In this document: in pieces, positions 37,801-45,955 of the stretch
How the letters are laid out: each line of letters begins with the position of its first letter
Position numbering within the stretch: position 1 is the stretch's first letter
Source: Chitinophaga pinensis
Lineage (GTDB): Bacteria > Bacteroidota > Bacteroidia > NS11-12g > UBA955
Assembly (NCBI GenBank): GCA_945877575.1
Contig: CAMDUE010000010.1
Span: 18,445 to 82,444, forward strand
DNA length: 64,000 nt
Reading direction: 5' to 3'
Program-made: the position numbers and the translations under genes
Notes under the pieces: generated by a model
What the model saw: only the letters and a program-made list of their open reading frames with translations
Database searches by the model: none
What the model was told of the DNA's origin: nothing

Positions 37801-40800
37801 TGAGTTGTTGCTTCATTTAGGGAACATATCTGAAGACATCCTTCCTGACAGAAGAAAAGCATTCGAGAATGGCTTGCCAACCTCAAACACCAGCAATAAC
37901 GAGACCGACACTTCTAATTTCGGAATTATTGCTACCACTCCACAAATCAACTTTGCTTTTGACAATAATCCCTCAGCTCGTAAATTTCAAGATGTTGGGA
38001 TAGACGGTTTAAGCGATGTTCAGGAAAAAGAATTCTTCGATACCGCCTACCTAAAACAGTTGGAAATTAATTTTGGGGTAAACAGCGTCATTTATCAGAA
38101 CGCACTAAAAGATCCTGCAAATGACAATTTTACCCACTATTTAGAAGAAAAGTACACTACTGAAGACGCAGATATTGTTCAACGTTATTCAAAATACCAA
38201 GGTTTAGAAGGAAATAGTTCTACCGAAACTTTCACGGGTCCATATGCCCCAATGCCCAAGTCTTCCACCACACAACCTGATTACGAAGACATCAACCGTG
38301 ACTTCACGATGAACCAAAGTGAAGATTATTTCCAATACAAAATAAAAATATCTGACAATGATTTACAAATTGGTAAAAACTACGTTGCCGACATCGTAAA
38401 TAATTTGGTGACTCTCAGAAACGGTAAACAAGAGAACATTCGCTGGTACCAATTGAAAATCCCCGTGAGGGAATATGAAAAAGCAGTTGGAAACATCTCA
38501 GATTTCAAAAGCATTCGTTTCATGAGAATGGTAATGAGAGACTTCAATGATTCTGCTGTTTTACGCTTTGGATATATTAATATGGTGCGTGCTGATTGGC
38601 GCAGATACACCAATTCGTTAAAAACACCAGGCGTTGTTGTTCCCACTGACCCCAATGATGGAACCAAGTTTGTGGTAAGCACGGTGAACTTAGAAGAAAA
38701 CAGTAAACGTTCCCCCGTTGCTTATGTAACACCTCCAGGAATTGTGCGTGTTCAAAACATGGCTAGTTTGGGTACTGTGCTTGAAAATGAGCAATCTTTG
38801 AGCATGTTGACCTGTAATTTACAGCCCGGAGATGCTAGAGGCGCATTTAAAACGGTTCAACACGACATCAGAAACTACAAGCGCATTCAGCTTTTTGTTC
38901 ACGCCGAAGAAGTTACACCAAACACCATTCAAGATGGTGAAGTTTCTGCTTTCATTCGATTTGGAACTGATTTAACCAGTAACTATTACGAATACGAAAT
39001 TCCTCTTTCTATGACACGAGGGTTTGTAAACGGAAATGCACCAACGGCAGATAAACTCGTTTGGCCAGATGCAAACATGATTGATTTGGATTTCCAAAAT
39101 TTGTTTGACTTGAAAATTGCCCGTCAGAATTCAGGTTGGCCAATGACCGCACCTTACATCAAGTTTTTAGACAAAGGCAAAATTACAGTTATGGGACTTC
39201 CTGACTTGAGTAACCTTCGTGTTATGATGGTGGGCGTGAAAAACAACAGTCCTGAACCTAAATGTTTTGAAGTTTGGACCAACGAATTGCGTGTAAAAGA
39301 CATTTCAAACGGCGGAGGTTGGGCAGCTTTGGCAAACCTTCAAGCTCAATTGGCTGACTTTGGGCAGGTGAATATGGCTGGATCAATTAGAACCATCGGC
39401 TTTGGAGATGTAGATAAAAAATTAAATCAACGAAGTTTATCGAATAGTTATAATTACGATTTGGCAACCAATTTGGAGTTTGGCCGCTTCTTCCCCAAAG
39501 AAAAAGGAGTAAGTATTCCTCTTTATTTGGGTTGGTCTGAAAGCTTCGTGCAGCCTAAGTTTAACCCTTTGAATCCTGATATTGAACTTCAATCTTATTT
39601 GTCAGCCTTGACCGATCAAACTATGCGTAATAGCATCAGAAAAGCCGCAGAAGACTATAACTCGCTGTTCAGTTTCAATATCAACAACTTTAGAATTGCT
39701 CAACCCGGCAATAAAAAAGCAAAGATTTATTCCATATCCAATTTCAATGGTAGCTATAGTTATCAGAGTAATTACAGAAGAAATCAACAAATTGAAGAGT
39801 ATTTCATCAATACCACTCAGGCTACTTTGGGATATGCATACAATAACAACACTACGTTTATTATGCCCTTCAAGAAATTGCGAAATAAAAATTTAACCAT
39901 CATTCGCGATTTCAATTTCAATTTCATTCCATCGGCGTTCAATACCCAAATGCAAGTCAATAGACTTTATTCGGAAATGCAAATGAGGAACAACAACAAC
40001 TTCAAACAGTTGAACCCTCGCATGTATGATAAGAACTTTACCCTGAACAGAAACTATAATTTCTCATTGCCAATTGCTCGTTCTTTGAATTTTAGTTACG
40101 CAGCTAACGTTGAAGCTCGAATCCAAGAACCTTATGGTGCCATTGACAGTAGAGAAAAACAAGATTCTATTTATCAAGAGTTTGAAGGATTTGGACGATT
40201 GAGAAGATTCTATCAAACTGCTAACCTAACCTATACCCTTCCATTCTCTAAAATCAGTTTCTTAAAATGGATTTCCGCCAACGCCAACTACAAAGGAACC
40301 TACGATTGGAATCAAGCTCCTCCGGCCTTCGCTGGACTAGGCAATAGAATCCAAAACAGCCAAGACATAAACTTAACCGCTCAATTTAACTTTACTCAGT
40401 TGTACTCTCAGGTTCCGTTCTTGAAAGATTATAGAACTCCCAAGAAACGCAAGAAAAATGATGCCCCGAAAGACGGAAATCCCGAAGACCCAACATACAG
40501 CAGCGCTTTAGAAAAAGGCAAAAGTGATCTCATTAAACCCAACCCAGCCATCGTTATTTTGGGAGATTTGATCACCATGGTGAAAAATGCGAACATCAAC
40601 ATTACCCGCAAAGAAGCCACGGAATTACCCGGATTTAACCTGAGACCAGACTATTTTGGATATAACTTCAAACATTTGCAACCTGGCCTTGATTTTGTAT
40701 TTGGTTTTCAAGACCCAAATTTGAGATATTCTTTGGCTGATAGAGGATATTTGGCTGCTGATAAGAGACAATCTAATTTCTATAGAACCAACTTAAACCA

Positions 40801-41914
40801 GAACATCAGCGGTAATATCTCTATTGAACCTATAAAGGAATTCAGAATACGGTTAGATTTCCTGAGAAACGAAACCAACGGAACTCAAAGTATTTTTAAA
40901 AACGATGGTTTCAAATGGCTAGATGAAGGTCTCACCGGTACCGGTACATATAGCATCTCTGGCATTTTCTTGAATACGCATTTCATTAAAGACATTGAAA
41001 TGAACGAGAATTATCCCAACCCAGTGTTTGATGCTTTTTTAGATAATCGTTATACCGTTGCAACCCGCTTACAAAGGGCCAATCCTGAATTCGGTGGAGC
41101 ATTGGTAATAGATTCAACGACCAAATACCCAATGGGCTACAGTAAGACTCATCAAGATGTCATTATTGGTGGATTTTATGCAGCTTATGCTGGACTTGAT
41201 GTTGGAAGAACCGATATCTCTGGGTTCCCTGCAATTCCATTGCCTAACTGGAACATCAATTACAATGGTTTGACCAAAATACCAGCGCTTAAAGAAATCT
41301 TCACCAACATCAACATTAAACATGCCTATTCTGGTAAATACACCATTGGTAATTTCACTAGAAACCTAAAATATGATCCGCTTCAACAGGCAATAATTGG
41401 TAAAGATTTGATTCCCAAACTTCAAATTGCAGACGTTACCATCAGTGAGAATTTCTCTCCTTTAATTGGTGTAAATATTACTACTAAAAATAATTGGACC
41501 GTAGGTTTTGAATACAAACGTTCAAGGGTGTTGAAGTTATTTGCTTCGAGTTACAATTTGACTGAAATGAAACAAAATGAATTTCAGTTGAATGCTGGAT
41601 ACAGAACAACCGGACTAACTTTACCCATTAGAAGAAAAGGAAGATGGATCTATCTACCCAACGACTTCAGATTTGACTTAGCCATTTCAGTAAATGAAAA
41701 CCTCACAGTTATTCGTAAAATTGATGTGAACATCAATAAACTGACAGCTGGTATGACAAATATCAAAATTACACCATCGGCAACCTACCAAGTCAATCAA
41801 AAAATCAACTTGGCTTTGAGATACAACCGAGTGATCATGAATCCTGAAATTGCTACTCAATTCTACACGTCACTTACTGACTTTGGTATAGAACTAAGAT
41901 ATACTTTCAACTAA
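34811..41914 (+). CDS. sprA: T9SS outer-membrane translocon protein SprA
   Basis: SprA is the giant 36-strand outer-membrane channel through which type IX cargo passes. The full 2367 residues agree with family length. After a signal peptide the protein reads as long strand-turn repeats, with conserved stretches such as DFQMTGSAMVKIGG, QKTLLGGRVEHKFNKNFMMGATALHM and the C-terminal QFYTSLTDFGIELRYTFN. No ATG lies at a suitable place: the TTG at 34811 is 1 bp after the ruvA stop, and a GTG at 34835 or TTG at 34838 would give a shorter signal peptide with KR. Start choice is therefore uncertain. Confidence 0.96.
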   Translation: MQAYISLNVLKRAVLSGILWMSIAGFNGLLSQTTSDSTTKYKVHKSGQNDPNNQKASNVDLEDPLSVVWKYNPKQNRYEAFKQVGSLSYPTGQNLSVTEYYQKLEKEKNAEYNRLKSQNTDYSQSVNKGGITEYIKAELGNPAVSKIFGAGGVDFQMTGSAMVKIGGTINEYRNPNYSKRQQKYFVPVFDQQLQISANGNVGEFVKLGINYDTEAQFEFDNQTNLGWKGKPDGILKDVQVGNVNMNLPTQLIKPANNLFGFSNTMQFGKTTIKTVFSQNRGQSTETVLKGGAQMNEFKITADNYDQNRHFFLSQFFQENYNKSLENLPIVSSGVIVNRVEVWVTNRNANVETPRDIMAFMDLGEPKPYRSSLNIGSQVAADNTANSLFSSLQSNPAIRRTGTSIDAIYSTFPNFEQTLDFDLLNYARQLKENEFSLNQQLGYISLNQPLNNDEILAVAFEYTYNGETFQVGEFSRDIAPGDQQLLYLKMLKGNTIRTRLPIWDLMMKNVYSLNTYSLSLEDFKLNVIYADDTSGADYNYLPIGTADVPALKNGNPLIRVFGLDKLNRQQEAKPDGIFDAIEGITIQTKMARVIFPVTEPFGDYLKDIFGTRNDLADYYCYQALYDSTKFLAAQDVKHNKFFLQGSYKSTNGAELFLGTTNLQRGSVRVTANGRPLQEGMDYEVDYAMGRVRIINQGLLQGGAEIRASADGQSMFNIQQKTLLGGRVEHKFNKNFMMGATALHMYERPLTSKTNFNEEPLLNTIFGADLAYSSKSRFLTKLVDKLPFLETKEISNITAYAEFAKIIPHNHKSQGDQRGVSNLEDFEAAELPNDFKVVNNWVVASVPQKQPDFFPETNLTDKRKWLNKSARLSFYTIDQLFYRDLDMPDNIRKRVDQILSDPFMRQIDQREVFPERNFPQGTATILPTLDLAFNPYERGMYNFNADANELLPNGRFIDPRKSWAGIMRRVDQNDFEAANIDYIEIWLMDPLYHNNNLKGELLLHLGNISEDILPDRRKAFENGLPTSNTSNNETDTSNFGIIATTPQINFAFDNNPSARKFQDVGIDGLSDVQEKEFFDTAYLKQLEINFGVNSVIYQNALKDPANDNFTHYLEEKYTTEDADIVQRYSKYQGLEGNSSTETFTGPYAPMPKSSTTQPDYEDINRDFTMNQSEDYFQYKIKISDNDLQIGKNYVADIVNNLVTLRNGKQENIRWYQLKIPVREYEKAVGNISDFKSIRFMRMVMRDFNDSAVLRFGYINMVRADWRRYTNSLKTPGVVVPTDPNDGTKFVVSTVNLEENSKRSPVAYVTPPGIVRVQNMASLGTVLENEQSLSMLTCNLQPGDARGAFKTVQHDIRNYKRIQLFVHAEEVTPNTIQDGEVSAFIRFGTDLTSNYYEYEIPLSMTRGFVNGNAPTADKLVWPDANMIDLDFQNLFDLKIARQNSGWPMTAPYIKFLDKGKITVMGLPDLSNLRVMMVGVKNNSPEPKCFEVWTNELRVKDISNGGGWAALANLQAQLADFGQVNMAGSIRTIGFGDVDKKLNQRSLSNSYNYDLATNLEFGRFFPKEKGVSIPLYLGWSESFVQPKFNPLNPDIELQSYLSALTDQTMRNSIRKAAEDYNSLFSFNINNFRIAQPGNKKAKIYSISNFNGSYSYQSNYRRNQQIEEYFINTTQATLGYAYNNNTTFIMPFKKLRNKNLTIIRDFNFNFIPSAFNTQMQVNRLYSEMQMRNNNNFKQLNPRMYDKNFTLNRNYNFSLPIARSLNFSYAANVEARIQEPYGAIDSREKQDSIYQEFEGFGRLRRFYQTANLTYTLPFSKISFLKWISANANYKGTYDWNQAPPAFAGLGNRIQNSQDINLTAQFNFTQLYSQVPFLKDYRTPKKRKKNDAPKDGNPEDPTYSSALEKGKSDLIKPNPAIVILGDLITMVKNANINITRKEATELPGFNLRPDYFGYNFKHLQPGLDFVFGFQDPNLRYSLADRGYLAADKRQSNFYRTNLNQNISGNISIEPIKEFRIRLDFLRNETNGTQSIFKNDGFKWLDEGLTGTGTYSISGIFLNTHFIKDIEMNENYPNPVFDAFLDNRYTVATRLQRANPEFGGALVIDSTTKYPMGYSKTHQDVIIGGFYAAYAGLDVGRTDISGFPAIPLPNWNINYNGLTKIPALKEIFTNINIKHAYSGKYTIGNFTRNLKYDPLQQAIIGKDLIPKLQIADVTISENFSPLIGVNITTKNNWTVGFEYKRSRVLKLFASSYNLTEMKQNEFQLNAGYRTTGLTLPIRRKGRWIYLPNDFRFDLAISVNENLTVIRKIDVNINKLTAGMTNIKITPSATYQVNQKINLALRYNRVIMNPEIATQFYTSLTDFGIELRYTFN

Positions 41915-44151
41915 TGAAAGCCTCTATTTTAAGCATTCTTTCAATTGCAACTATCTGGGCATCAAACTTGGTTGCTCAAAATCAAATTCCTACAGGAACA
42001 TGGCGCTCACACTTCTCTTATAGAAATGCGAAAGTGTGCGAAGCTAGTAGTAAATTCATTTATTCTGCCAGTGAAAACGGATTTTGGAGAACATCCAACA
42101 TTGGGGAAATGACTTTACTCAAAAAGGAAGACGGATTCAACGGTATTGAAATCACCTGTTTAAAGTATAATTCCAATGCCGATGTTTTGGTTATTGGATA
42201 TGCCGATGGAAATATTGATTTACTTTTTCAAGATAAACAAATTCAAAACATTCCCGGTTTTAAGAATAAACTTCTGCAGGGCGATAAACGCATCAATCAT
42301 TGTTCCTTCAGCGGTAATGATGCCATTCTTTCTACCAACTTCGGACTGTTAATTATTGATATCCAAAAAAGAGAAATCAGAGACAGCTATACATCCATCG
42401 GAAACAACGGGCAAGAAATACCCTTGTTTGCATCAACGGTGATGGGCGACTCAATATATGTAGGTACAACCACTGGCATTAGAAGCGCAAAATATTCTAG
42501 AACCATCAATTTGAATGATTTCAACCAATGGAAATGGGCGTTTGAATCTTTGAGTCCTTGCTTTAAGATGTCAGCTTGGAATGATTCGCTATTCTTTGAA
42601 CACGATTCTACCATCAAAAAATACTTTAGGGGAACAGTAAATACTGCTTTCTCTTCAAAAAGATCTACAGCAAAGATTTTTACCAATTCTGAGGGATTGC
42701 ATATTGGTAGACAGGGTTCAATAACTAGAATCAATGATCAAGGGTACACCGTTGAACCTGTAAATTTAATTGCTGATTTCACTCAGTTTTACGATAAAAT
42801 TTATTGGTTTTGCACAGGAATTGGTCCAGGAATTATCAAGAAAGATCTAAACGGTGAAGTAGCATTTATGCCGAATGGTCCAGATCAAGTTTCGGTATTC
42901 AAAATGTCCAAAGAAGGAAATATGCTTTTAACTACGGGTGGTGGATTGAGTTCAACATTTGGTAATGCATTTAACAATAGCGGCTTTTATTTATATAATG
43001 CAGATGGTTGGAAAAGCAATTTGGCATCTCCATTAAATGTAAACATGTATGATTTTACCTTCGTAGCATATCATCCTACTTATCAAAGTTTGTATGCTGC
43101 AACGCATTCAAACGGCATATTGATCATCCAAAATGGTGAAATAAAACAGAAAATGGATGAAACCAACACTCCACTAAAACGCATTAGCGACAGCAGTTTT
43201 CTGCATCTTGGTGGAATGGCTGTTGACAGCAAAGGCAATTTTTGGGTGGTGAATTATGCTCAAAGTAAACCGTTGCTTTGCCGCTCATTTAAAGGCGAAT
43301 GGTTTTCGTTTAGTTTGTTGGATGAACAAGAAATCACATCCATCACCATTGATGCAAACGATCGAAAATGGATGACTCTAAAAAGTGGAGGTATTATTGT
43401 TTTTTATGAAGGCGAATCTTTGTCTCAAACTAACGATGATCGAATCGTGAGAATTGGTAAACAACACGGCTTGGTGAGCACCGAAGTCTTGTCTATTGCA
43501 GCAGATAAAAATGGGTATGTTTGGATTGGTACCAATCAAGGTCTGAATATATACACAGGATCTCAAAACCTGTTTTCAAATCCCAAAGTAGACAGATTCA
43601 TTGTAGATCAAGACGGAAAATTAGGATATTTATTAGGGGAAGAAACCATCACTGATATTTTAGTTGACGGGGGAAGTAGAAAGTGGTTCGCTACCAGAAA
43701 TGGATTATTCTGCGCCGATGAATACGGTCAACAAGTCATCAAACGCTTTTCAACTGAAAACAGTCCGTTAATTTCTAACAATATTATCTGCTTGGGACAA
43801 ATTGACAACACCGGAGAGTTGTTCATTGGCACAGATAAAGGAATTGTTAGTTATAGAAACGATGCCGCAAGTGGAAACAATAACTTCGGAGAAATTAAAA
43901 TATATCCCAATCCTGTACCCCCAAAATACGATGGAATAATCACCATTGAAGGTTTAGCCGAAAACGCAGAAATAAGAATTACTGATTTACACGGGAGGCT
44001 CGTATATCAAACAAAAGCAAATGGAAGCAAGGCAACCTGGGATGGTTACAGATTAGACGGTAGCAAGCCCAACAGCGGGGTATTTTTTGTATTTGGAATG
44101 AATAATGATGGCAGCGAAACGGCCATGGGTAAGTTTGTATTTATTCGCTAA
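41914..44151 (+). CDS. porZ: Type IX secretion attachment-complex protein PorZ
   Basis: PorZ is the 745-residue surface beta-propeller protein that with PorU, PorV and PorQ anchors cargo to lipopolysaccharide. A signal peptide (MKASILSILSIATIWASNLVAQ) precedes multiple blade-like repeats (VWIGTNQGLNIY, KWFATRNGLFC, LFIGTDKGIVSY), typical of two-component-regulator propellers. The C terminus is a sorting-domain-like fold with YPNPVPPKYDG. ATG overlaps the sprA stop by one base, and the 3' end overlaps the minus-strand hydrolase by 11 bp. Confidence 0.92.
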   Translation: MKASILSILSIATIWASNLVAQNQIPTGTWRSHFSYRNAKVCEASSKFIYSASENGFWRTSNIGEMTLLKKEDGFNGIEITCLKYNSNADVLVIGYADGNIDLLFQDKQIQNIPGFKNKLLQGDKRINHCSFSGNDAILSTNFGLLIIDIQKREIRDSYTSIGNNGQEIPLFASTVMGDSIYVGTTTGIRSAKYSRTINLNDFNQWKWAFESLSPCFKMSAWNDSLFFEHDSTIKKYFRGTVNTAFSSKRSTAKIFTNSEGLHIGRQGSITRINDQGYTVEPVNLIADFTQFYDKIYWFCTGIGPGIIKKDLNGEVAFMPNGPDQVSVFKMSKEGNMLLTTGGGLSSTFGNAFNNSGFYLYNADGWKSNLASPLNVNMYDFTFVAYHPTYQSLYAATHSNGILIIQNGEIKQKMDETNTPLKRISDSSFLHLGGMAVDSKGNFWVVNYAQSKPLLCRSFKGEWFSFSLLDEQEITSITIDANDRKWMTLKSGGIIVFYEGESLSQTNDDRIVRIGKQHGLVSTEVLSIAADKNGYVWIGTNQGLNIYTGSQNLFSNPKVDRFIVDQDGKLGYLLGEETITDILVDGGSRKWFATRNGLFCADEYGQQVIKRFSTENSPLISNNIICLGQIDNTGELFIGTDKGIVSYRNDAASGNNNFGEIKIYPNPVPPKYDGIITIEGLAENAEIRITDLHGRLVYQTKANGSKATWDGYRLDGSKPNSGVFFVFGMNNDGSETAMGKFVFIR

Positions 44152-44914
44152 CCTCAAACGAAAGTCCATCAAAAGCCAAATCTATGCCGTTAGGAAGCTC
44201 GGCGCACACCACATCATGCAGTCCTATTTGATGGCTCATATGTGTAAAATAGGTTTGTTTCGCACCCACATGCTGGGCTAACTCAGTAGCTTGTTGCAAG
44301 GTAAAATGTGAAATATGCTCTGTTTTTCTAAGTGCATTTAGGACCAATACTTCTACTCCATTCAATTTTTCTAATTCCTTGTCTGAAATATAATTGGCAT
44401 CGGTTATATAAGCAAAATTGCCCATTCTAAATCCTAAAACAGGCAACTTATAATGCATCACTTGGATGGGAACAATTTGCTTATCAAACAACTGAAACGG
44501 TTTATTCTCAATGATATTAAAATCTAACTCAGGAATTCCCGGATAAGGAACCGGTTCAAAAATATAAGCAAACTGGTCTTTCAGAGATGTTAAGACGTGG
44601 TCAGTTAAATAAACTGGTACTCTCTTTTCTTGAATATAATTGATGGGACGAATATCGTCTAAACCCGCTGTATGGTCTCTATGCTCATGCGTAAAAAGAA
44701 TAGCATCAACATTATTTAATTGCTGACGCAACATTTGATACCTGAAATCAGGACCTGTATCTATGATGATGTCTTTTCCGCCCCATTGAACCAGAACACT
44801 GGCTCTTAAGCGTTTATCTTTAGGATTTTCACTCAAACAAACCTCTGATTCGCAACCTATAGGAGGAACTCCTTGCGAAGTTCCTGTACCTAAGAATGTT
44901 ACTTTCAAGGCCAT
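44141..44914 (-). CDS. Metallo-beta-lactamase-fold hydrolase (PhnP-like)
   Basis: A 257-residue zinc hydrolase. The metal-binding motif THEHRDHTAGLDD near residue 75 and the later His-containing segments (ITDAN, FTHMSHQIG) are intact, as is the N-terminal FLGTGTSQGVPPIGC. PhnP-type enzymes hydrolyse cyclic phosphodiesters, but the substrate here is unknown. It converges on porZ with an 11-bp overlap and probably has no gene cotranscribed after it. Confidence 0.86.
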   Translation of the reverse strand: MALKVTFLGTGTSQGVPPIGCESEVCLSENPKDKRLRASVLVQWGGKDIIIDTGPDFRYQMLRQQLNNVDAILFTHEHRDHTAGLDDIRPINYIQEKRVPVYLTDHVLTSLKDQFAYIFEPVPYPGIPELDFNIIENKPFQLFDKQIVPIQVMHYKLPVLGFRMGNFAYITDANYISDKELEKLNGVEVLVLNALRKTEHISHFTLQQATELAQHVGAKQTYFTHMSHQIGLHDVVCAELPNGIDLAFDGLSFEVSE

Positions 44915-44952
44915 GTTCTAACGATTACAATCCCTGAAATGAATGTCAAATA

Positions 44953-45936
44953 TTATTGATTTGAAAGGAACCCTTTCAGTTCCATGATGATGCCCACTTC
45001 CATATTGTTTACCTTCTTGTCATCAGAGGCGTAAATACTCAACCAATCGGTTGAATGAATTACCTCGAAAATAGAATTTAAACTAGCATCTTGCAAAGGG
45101 TATTCGTAGACGTTGTTTCCAAGGTCGGTGAGCACTTTTTTAACGAAATCAAATCTCTTTGTAACACGGTCATTTTGACGACTGTTCAAAAGAATAAAAT
45201 TCGTATCGTGTTTTTCATAGTAGCTTTCAATCATGTTGTGATTGGCTTCAGGCAATACAGATACAAATCCTTCGCCTTTAGCATTTTCTTGAATCTGCTG
45301 ACAAAAACGAATTCCAACGGGTTCAAAAGCCATGTCTGAGATAACCACGAACTTTTGAGAAATGGTTTCCTTAAATTGGGTATGCATTTCTTTGGCGCGT
45401 GTAATTGCCTGCGATGGGTTTTTGAAGGTATCACGAAGTGCTGTAATGTCAGCGGTTAAATCTTTGCCTAAAACTTCTCCTACAATCATCAAAAGGTTGC
45501 CCAAAGCAAATCCCAAAGTCATTCTAGGTTGATATCCTGTTGCGATGGTATAAGTTGGATAACCCGCTGCAGTTGCTAATTCCATCAATTTGCCGCCGGC
45601 TGCCATACAAATGATGTCACAACCGCGCTCTTGAGCTTCTGCAAACATGGTTAAAGTCTCTTCTGTATTACCAGAATACGAACACAAGATAGTTAAGGTC
45701 TTGTTGTTGGCATATGCGGGTAAATGATAATCAGAATATCCCTCTACTGGAACAGGTGAATGATTCCAAAAATACGAGCGCGCAATTCTACCGCCAATTC
45801 CACTTCCACCTAGACCAGCAATGATGATATTGGAATAGTTGGAAACTGATTTCCCATGTTTTTTGTAGTGCGTTAAAACGTAATCAAACTGTTCTTGGAA
45901 GTTCTCCAAGGATATTTCGTGAGTTATTTCTGACAT
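44953..45936 (-). CDS. Bifunctional phosphoglucose/phosphomannose isomerase-type protein
   Basis: A 327-residue SIS-domain isomerase that interconverts hexose phosphates. The sugar-phosphate sites GLGGSGIGGRIA and CSYSGNTEETL are well formed, and the C-terminal domain with GEGFVSVLPEANHNMIESY supplies catalytic Glu and His. The start is the ATG at 45936 (MSEITHEISLEN); a TTG five codons upstream is rejected. It follows the ppiD-like gene by 19 bp. Confidence 0.9.
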   Translation of the reverse strand: MSEITHEISLENFQEQFDYVLTHYKKHGKSVSNYSNIIIAGLGGSGIGGRIARSYFWNHSPVPVEGYSDYHLPAYANNKTLTILCSYSGNTEETLTMFAEAQERGCDIICMAAGGKLMELATAAGYPTYTIATGYQPRMTLGFALGNLLMIVGEVLGKDLTADITALRDTFKNPSQAITRAKEMHTQFKETISQKFVVISDMAFEPVGIRFCQQIQENAKGEGFVSVLPEANHNMIESYYEKHDTNFILLNSRQNDRVTKRFDFVKKVLTDLGNNVYEYPLQDASLNSIFEVIHSTDWLSIYASDDKKVNNMEVGIIMELKGFLSNQ

Positions 45937-45955
45937 TTTTTCTTTCTCCAATTAA

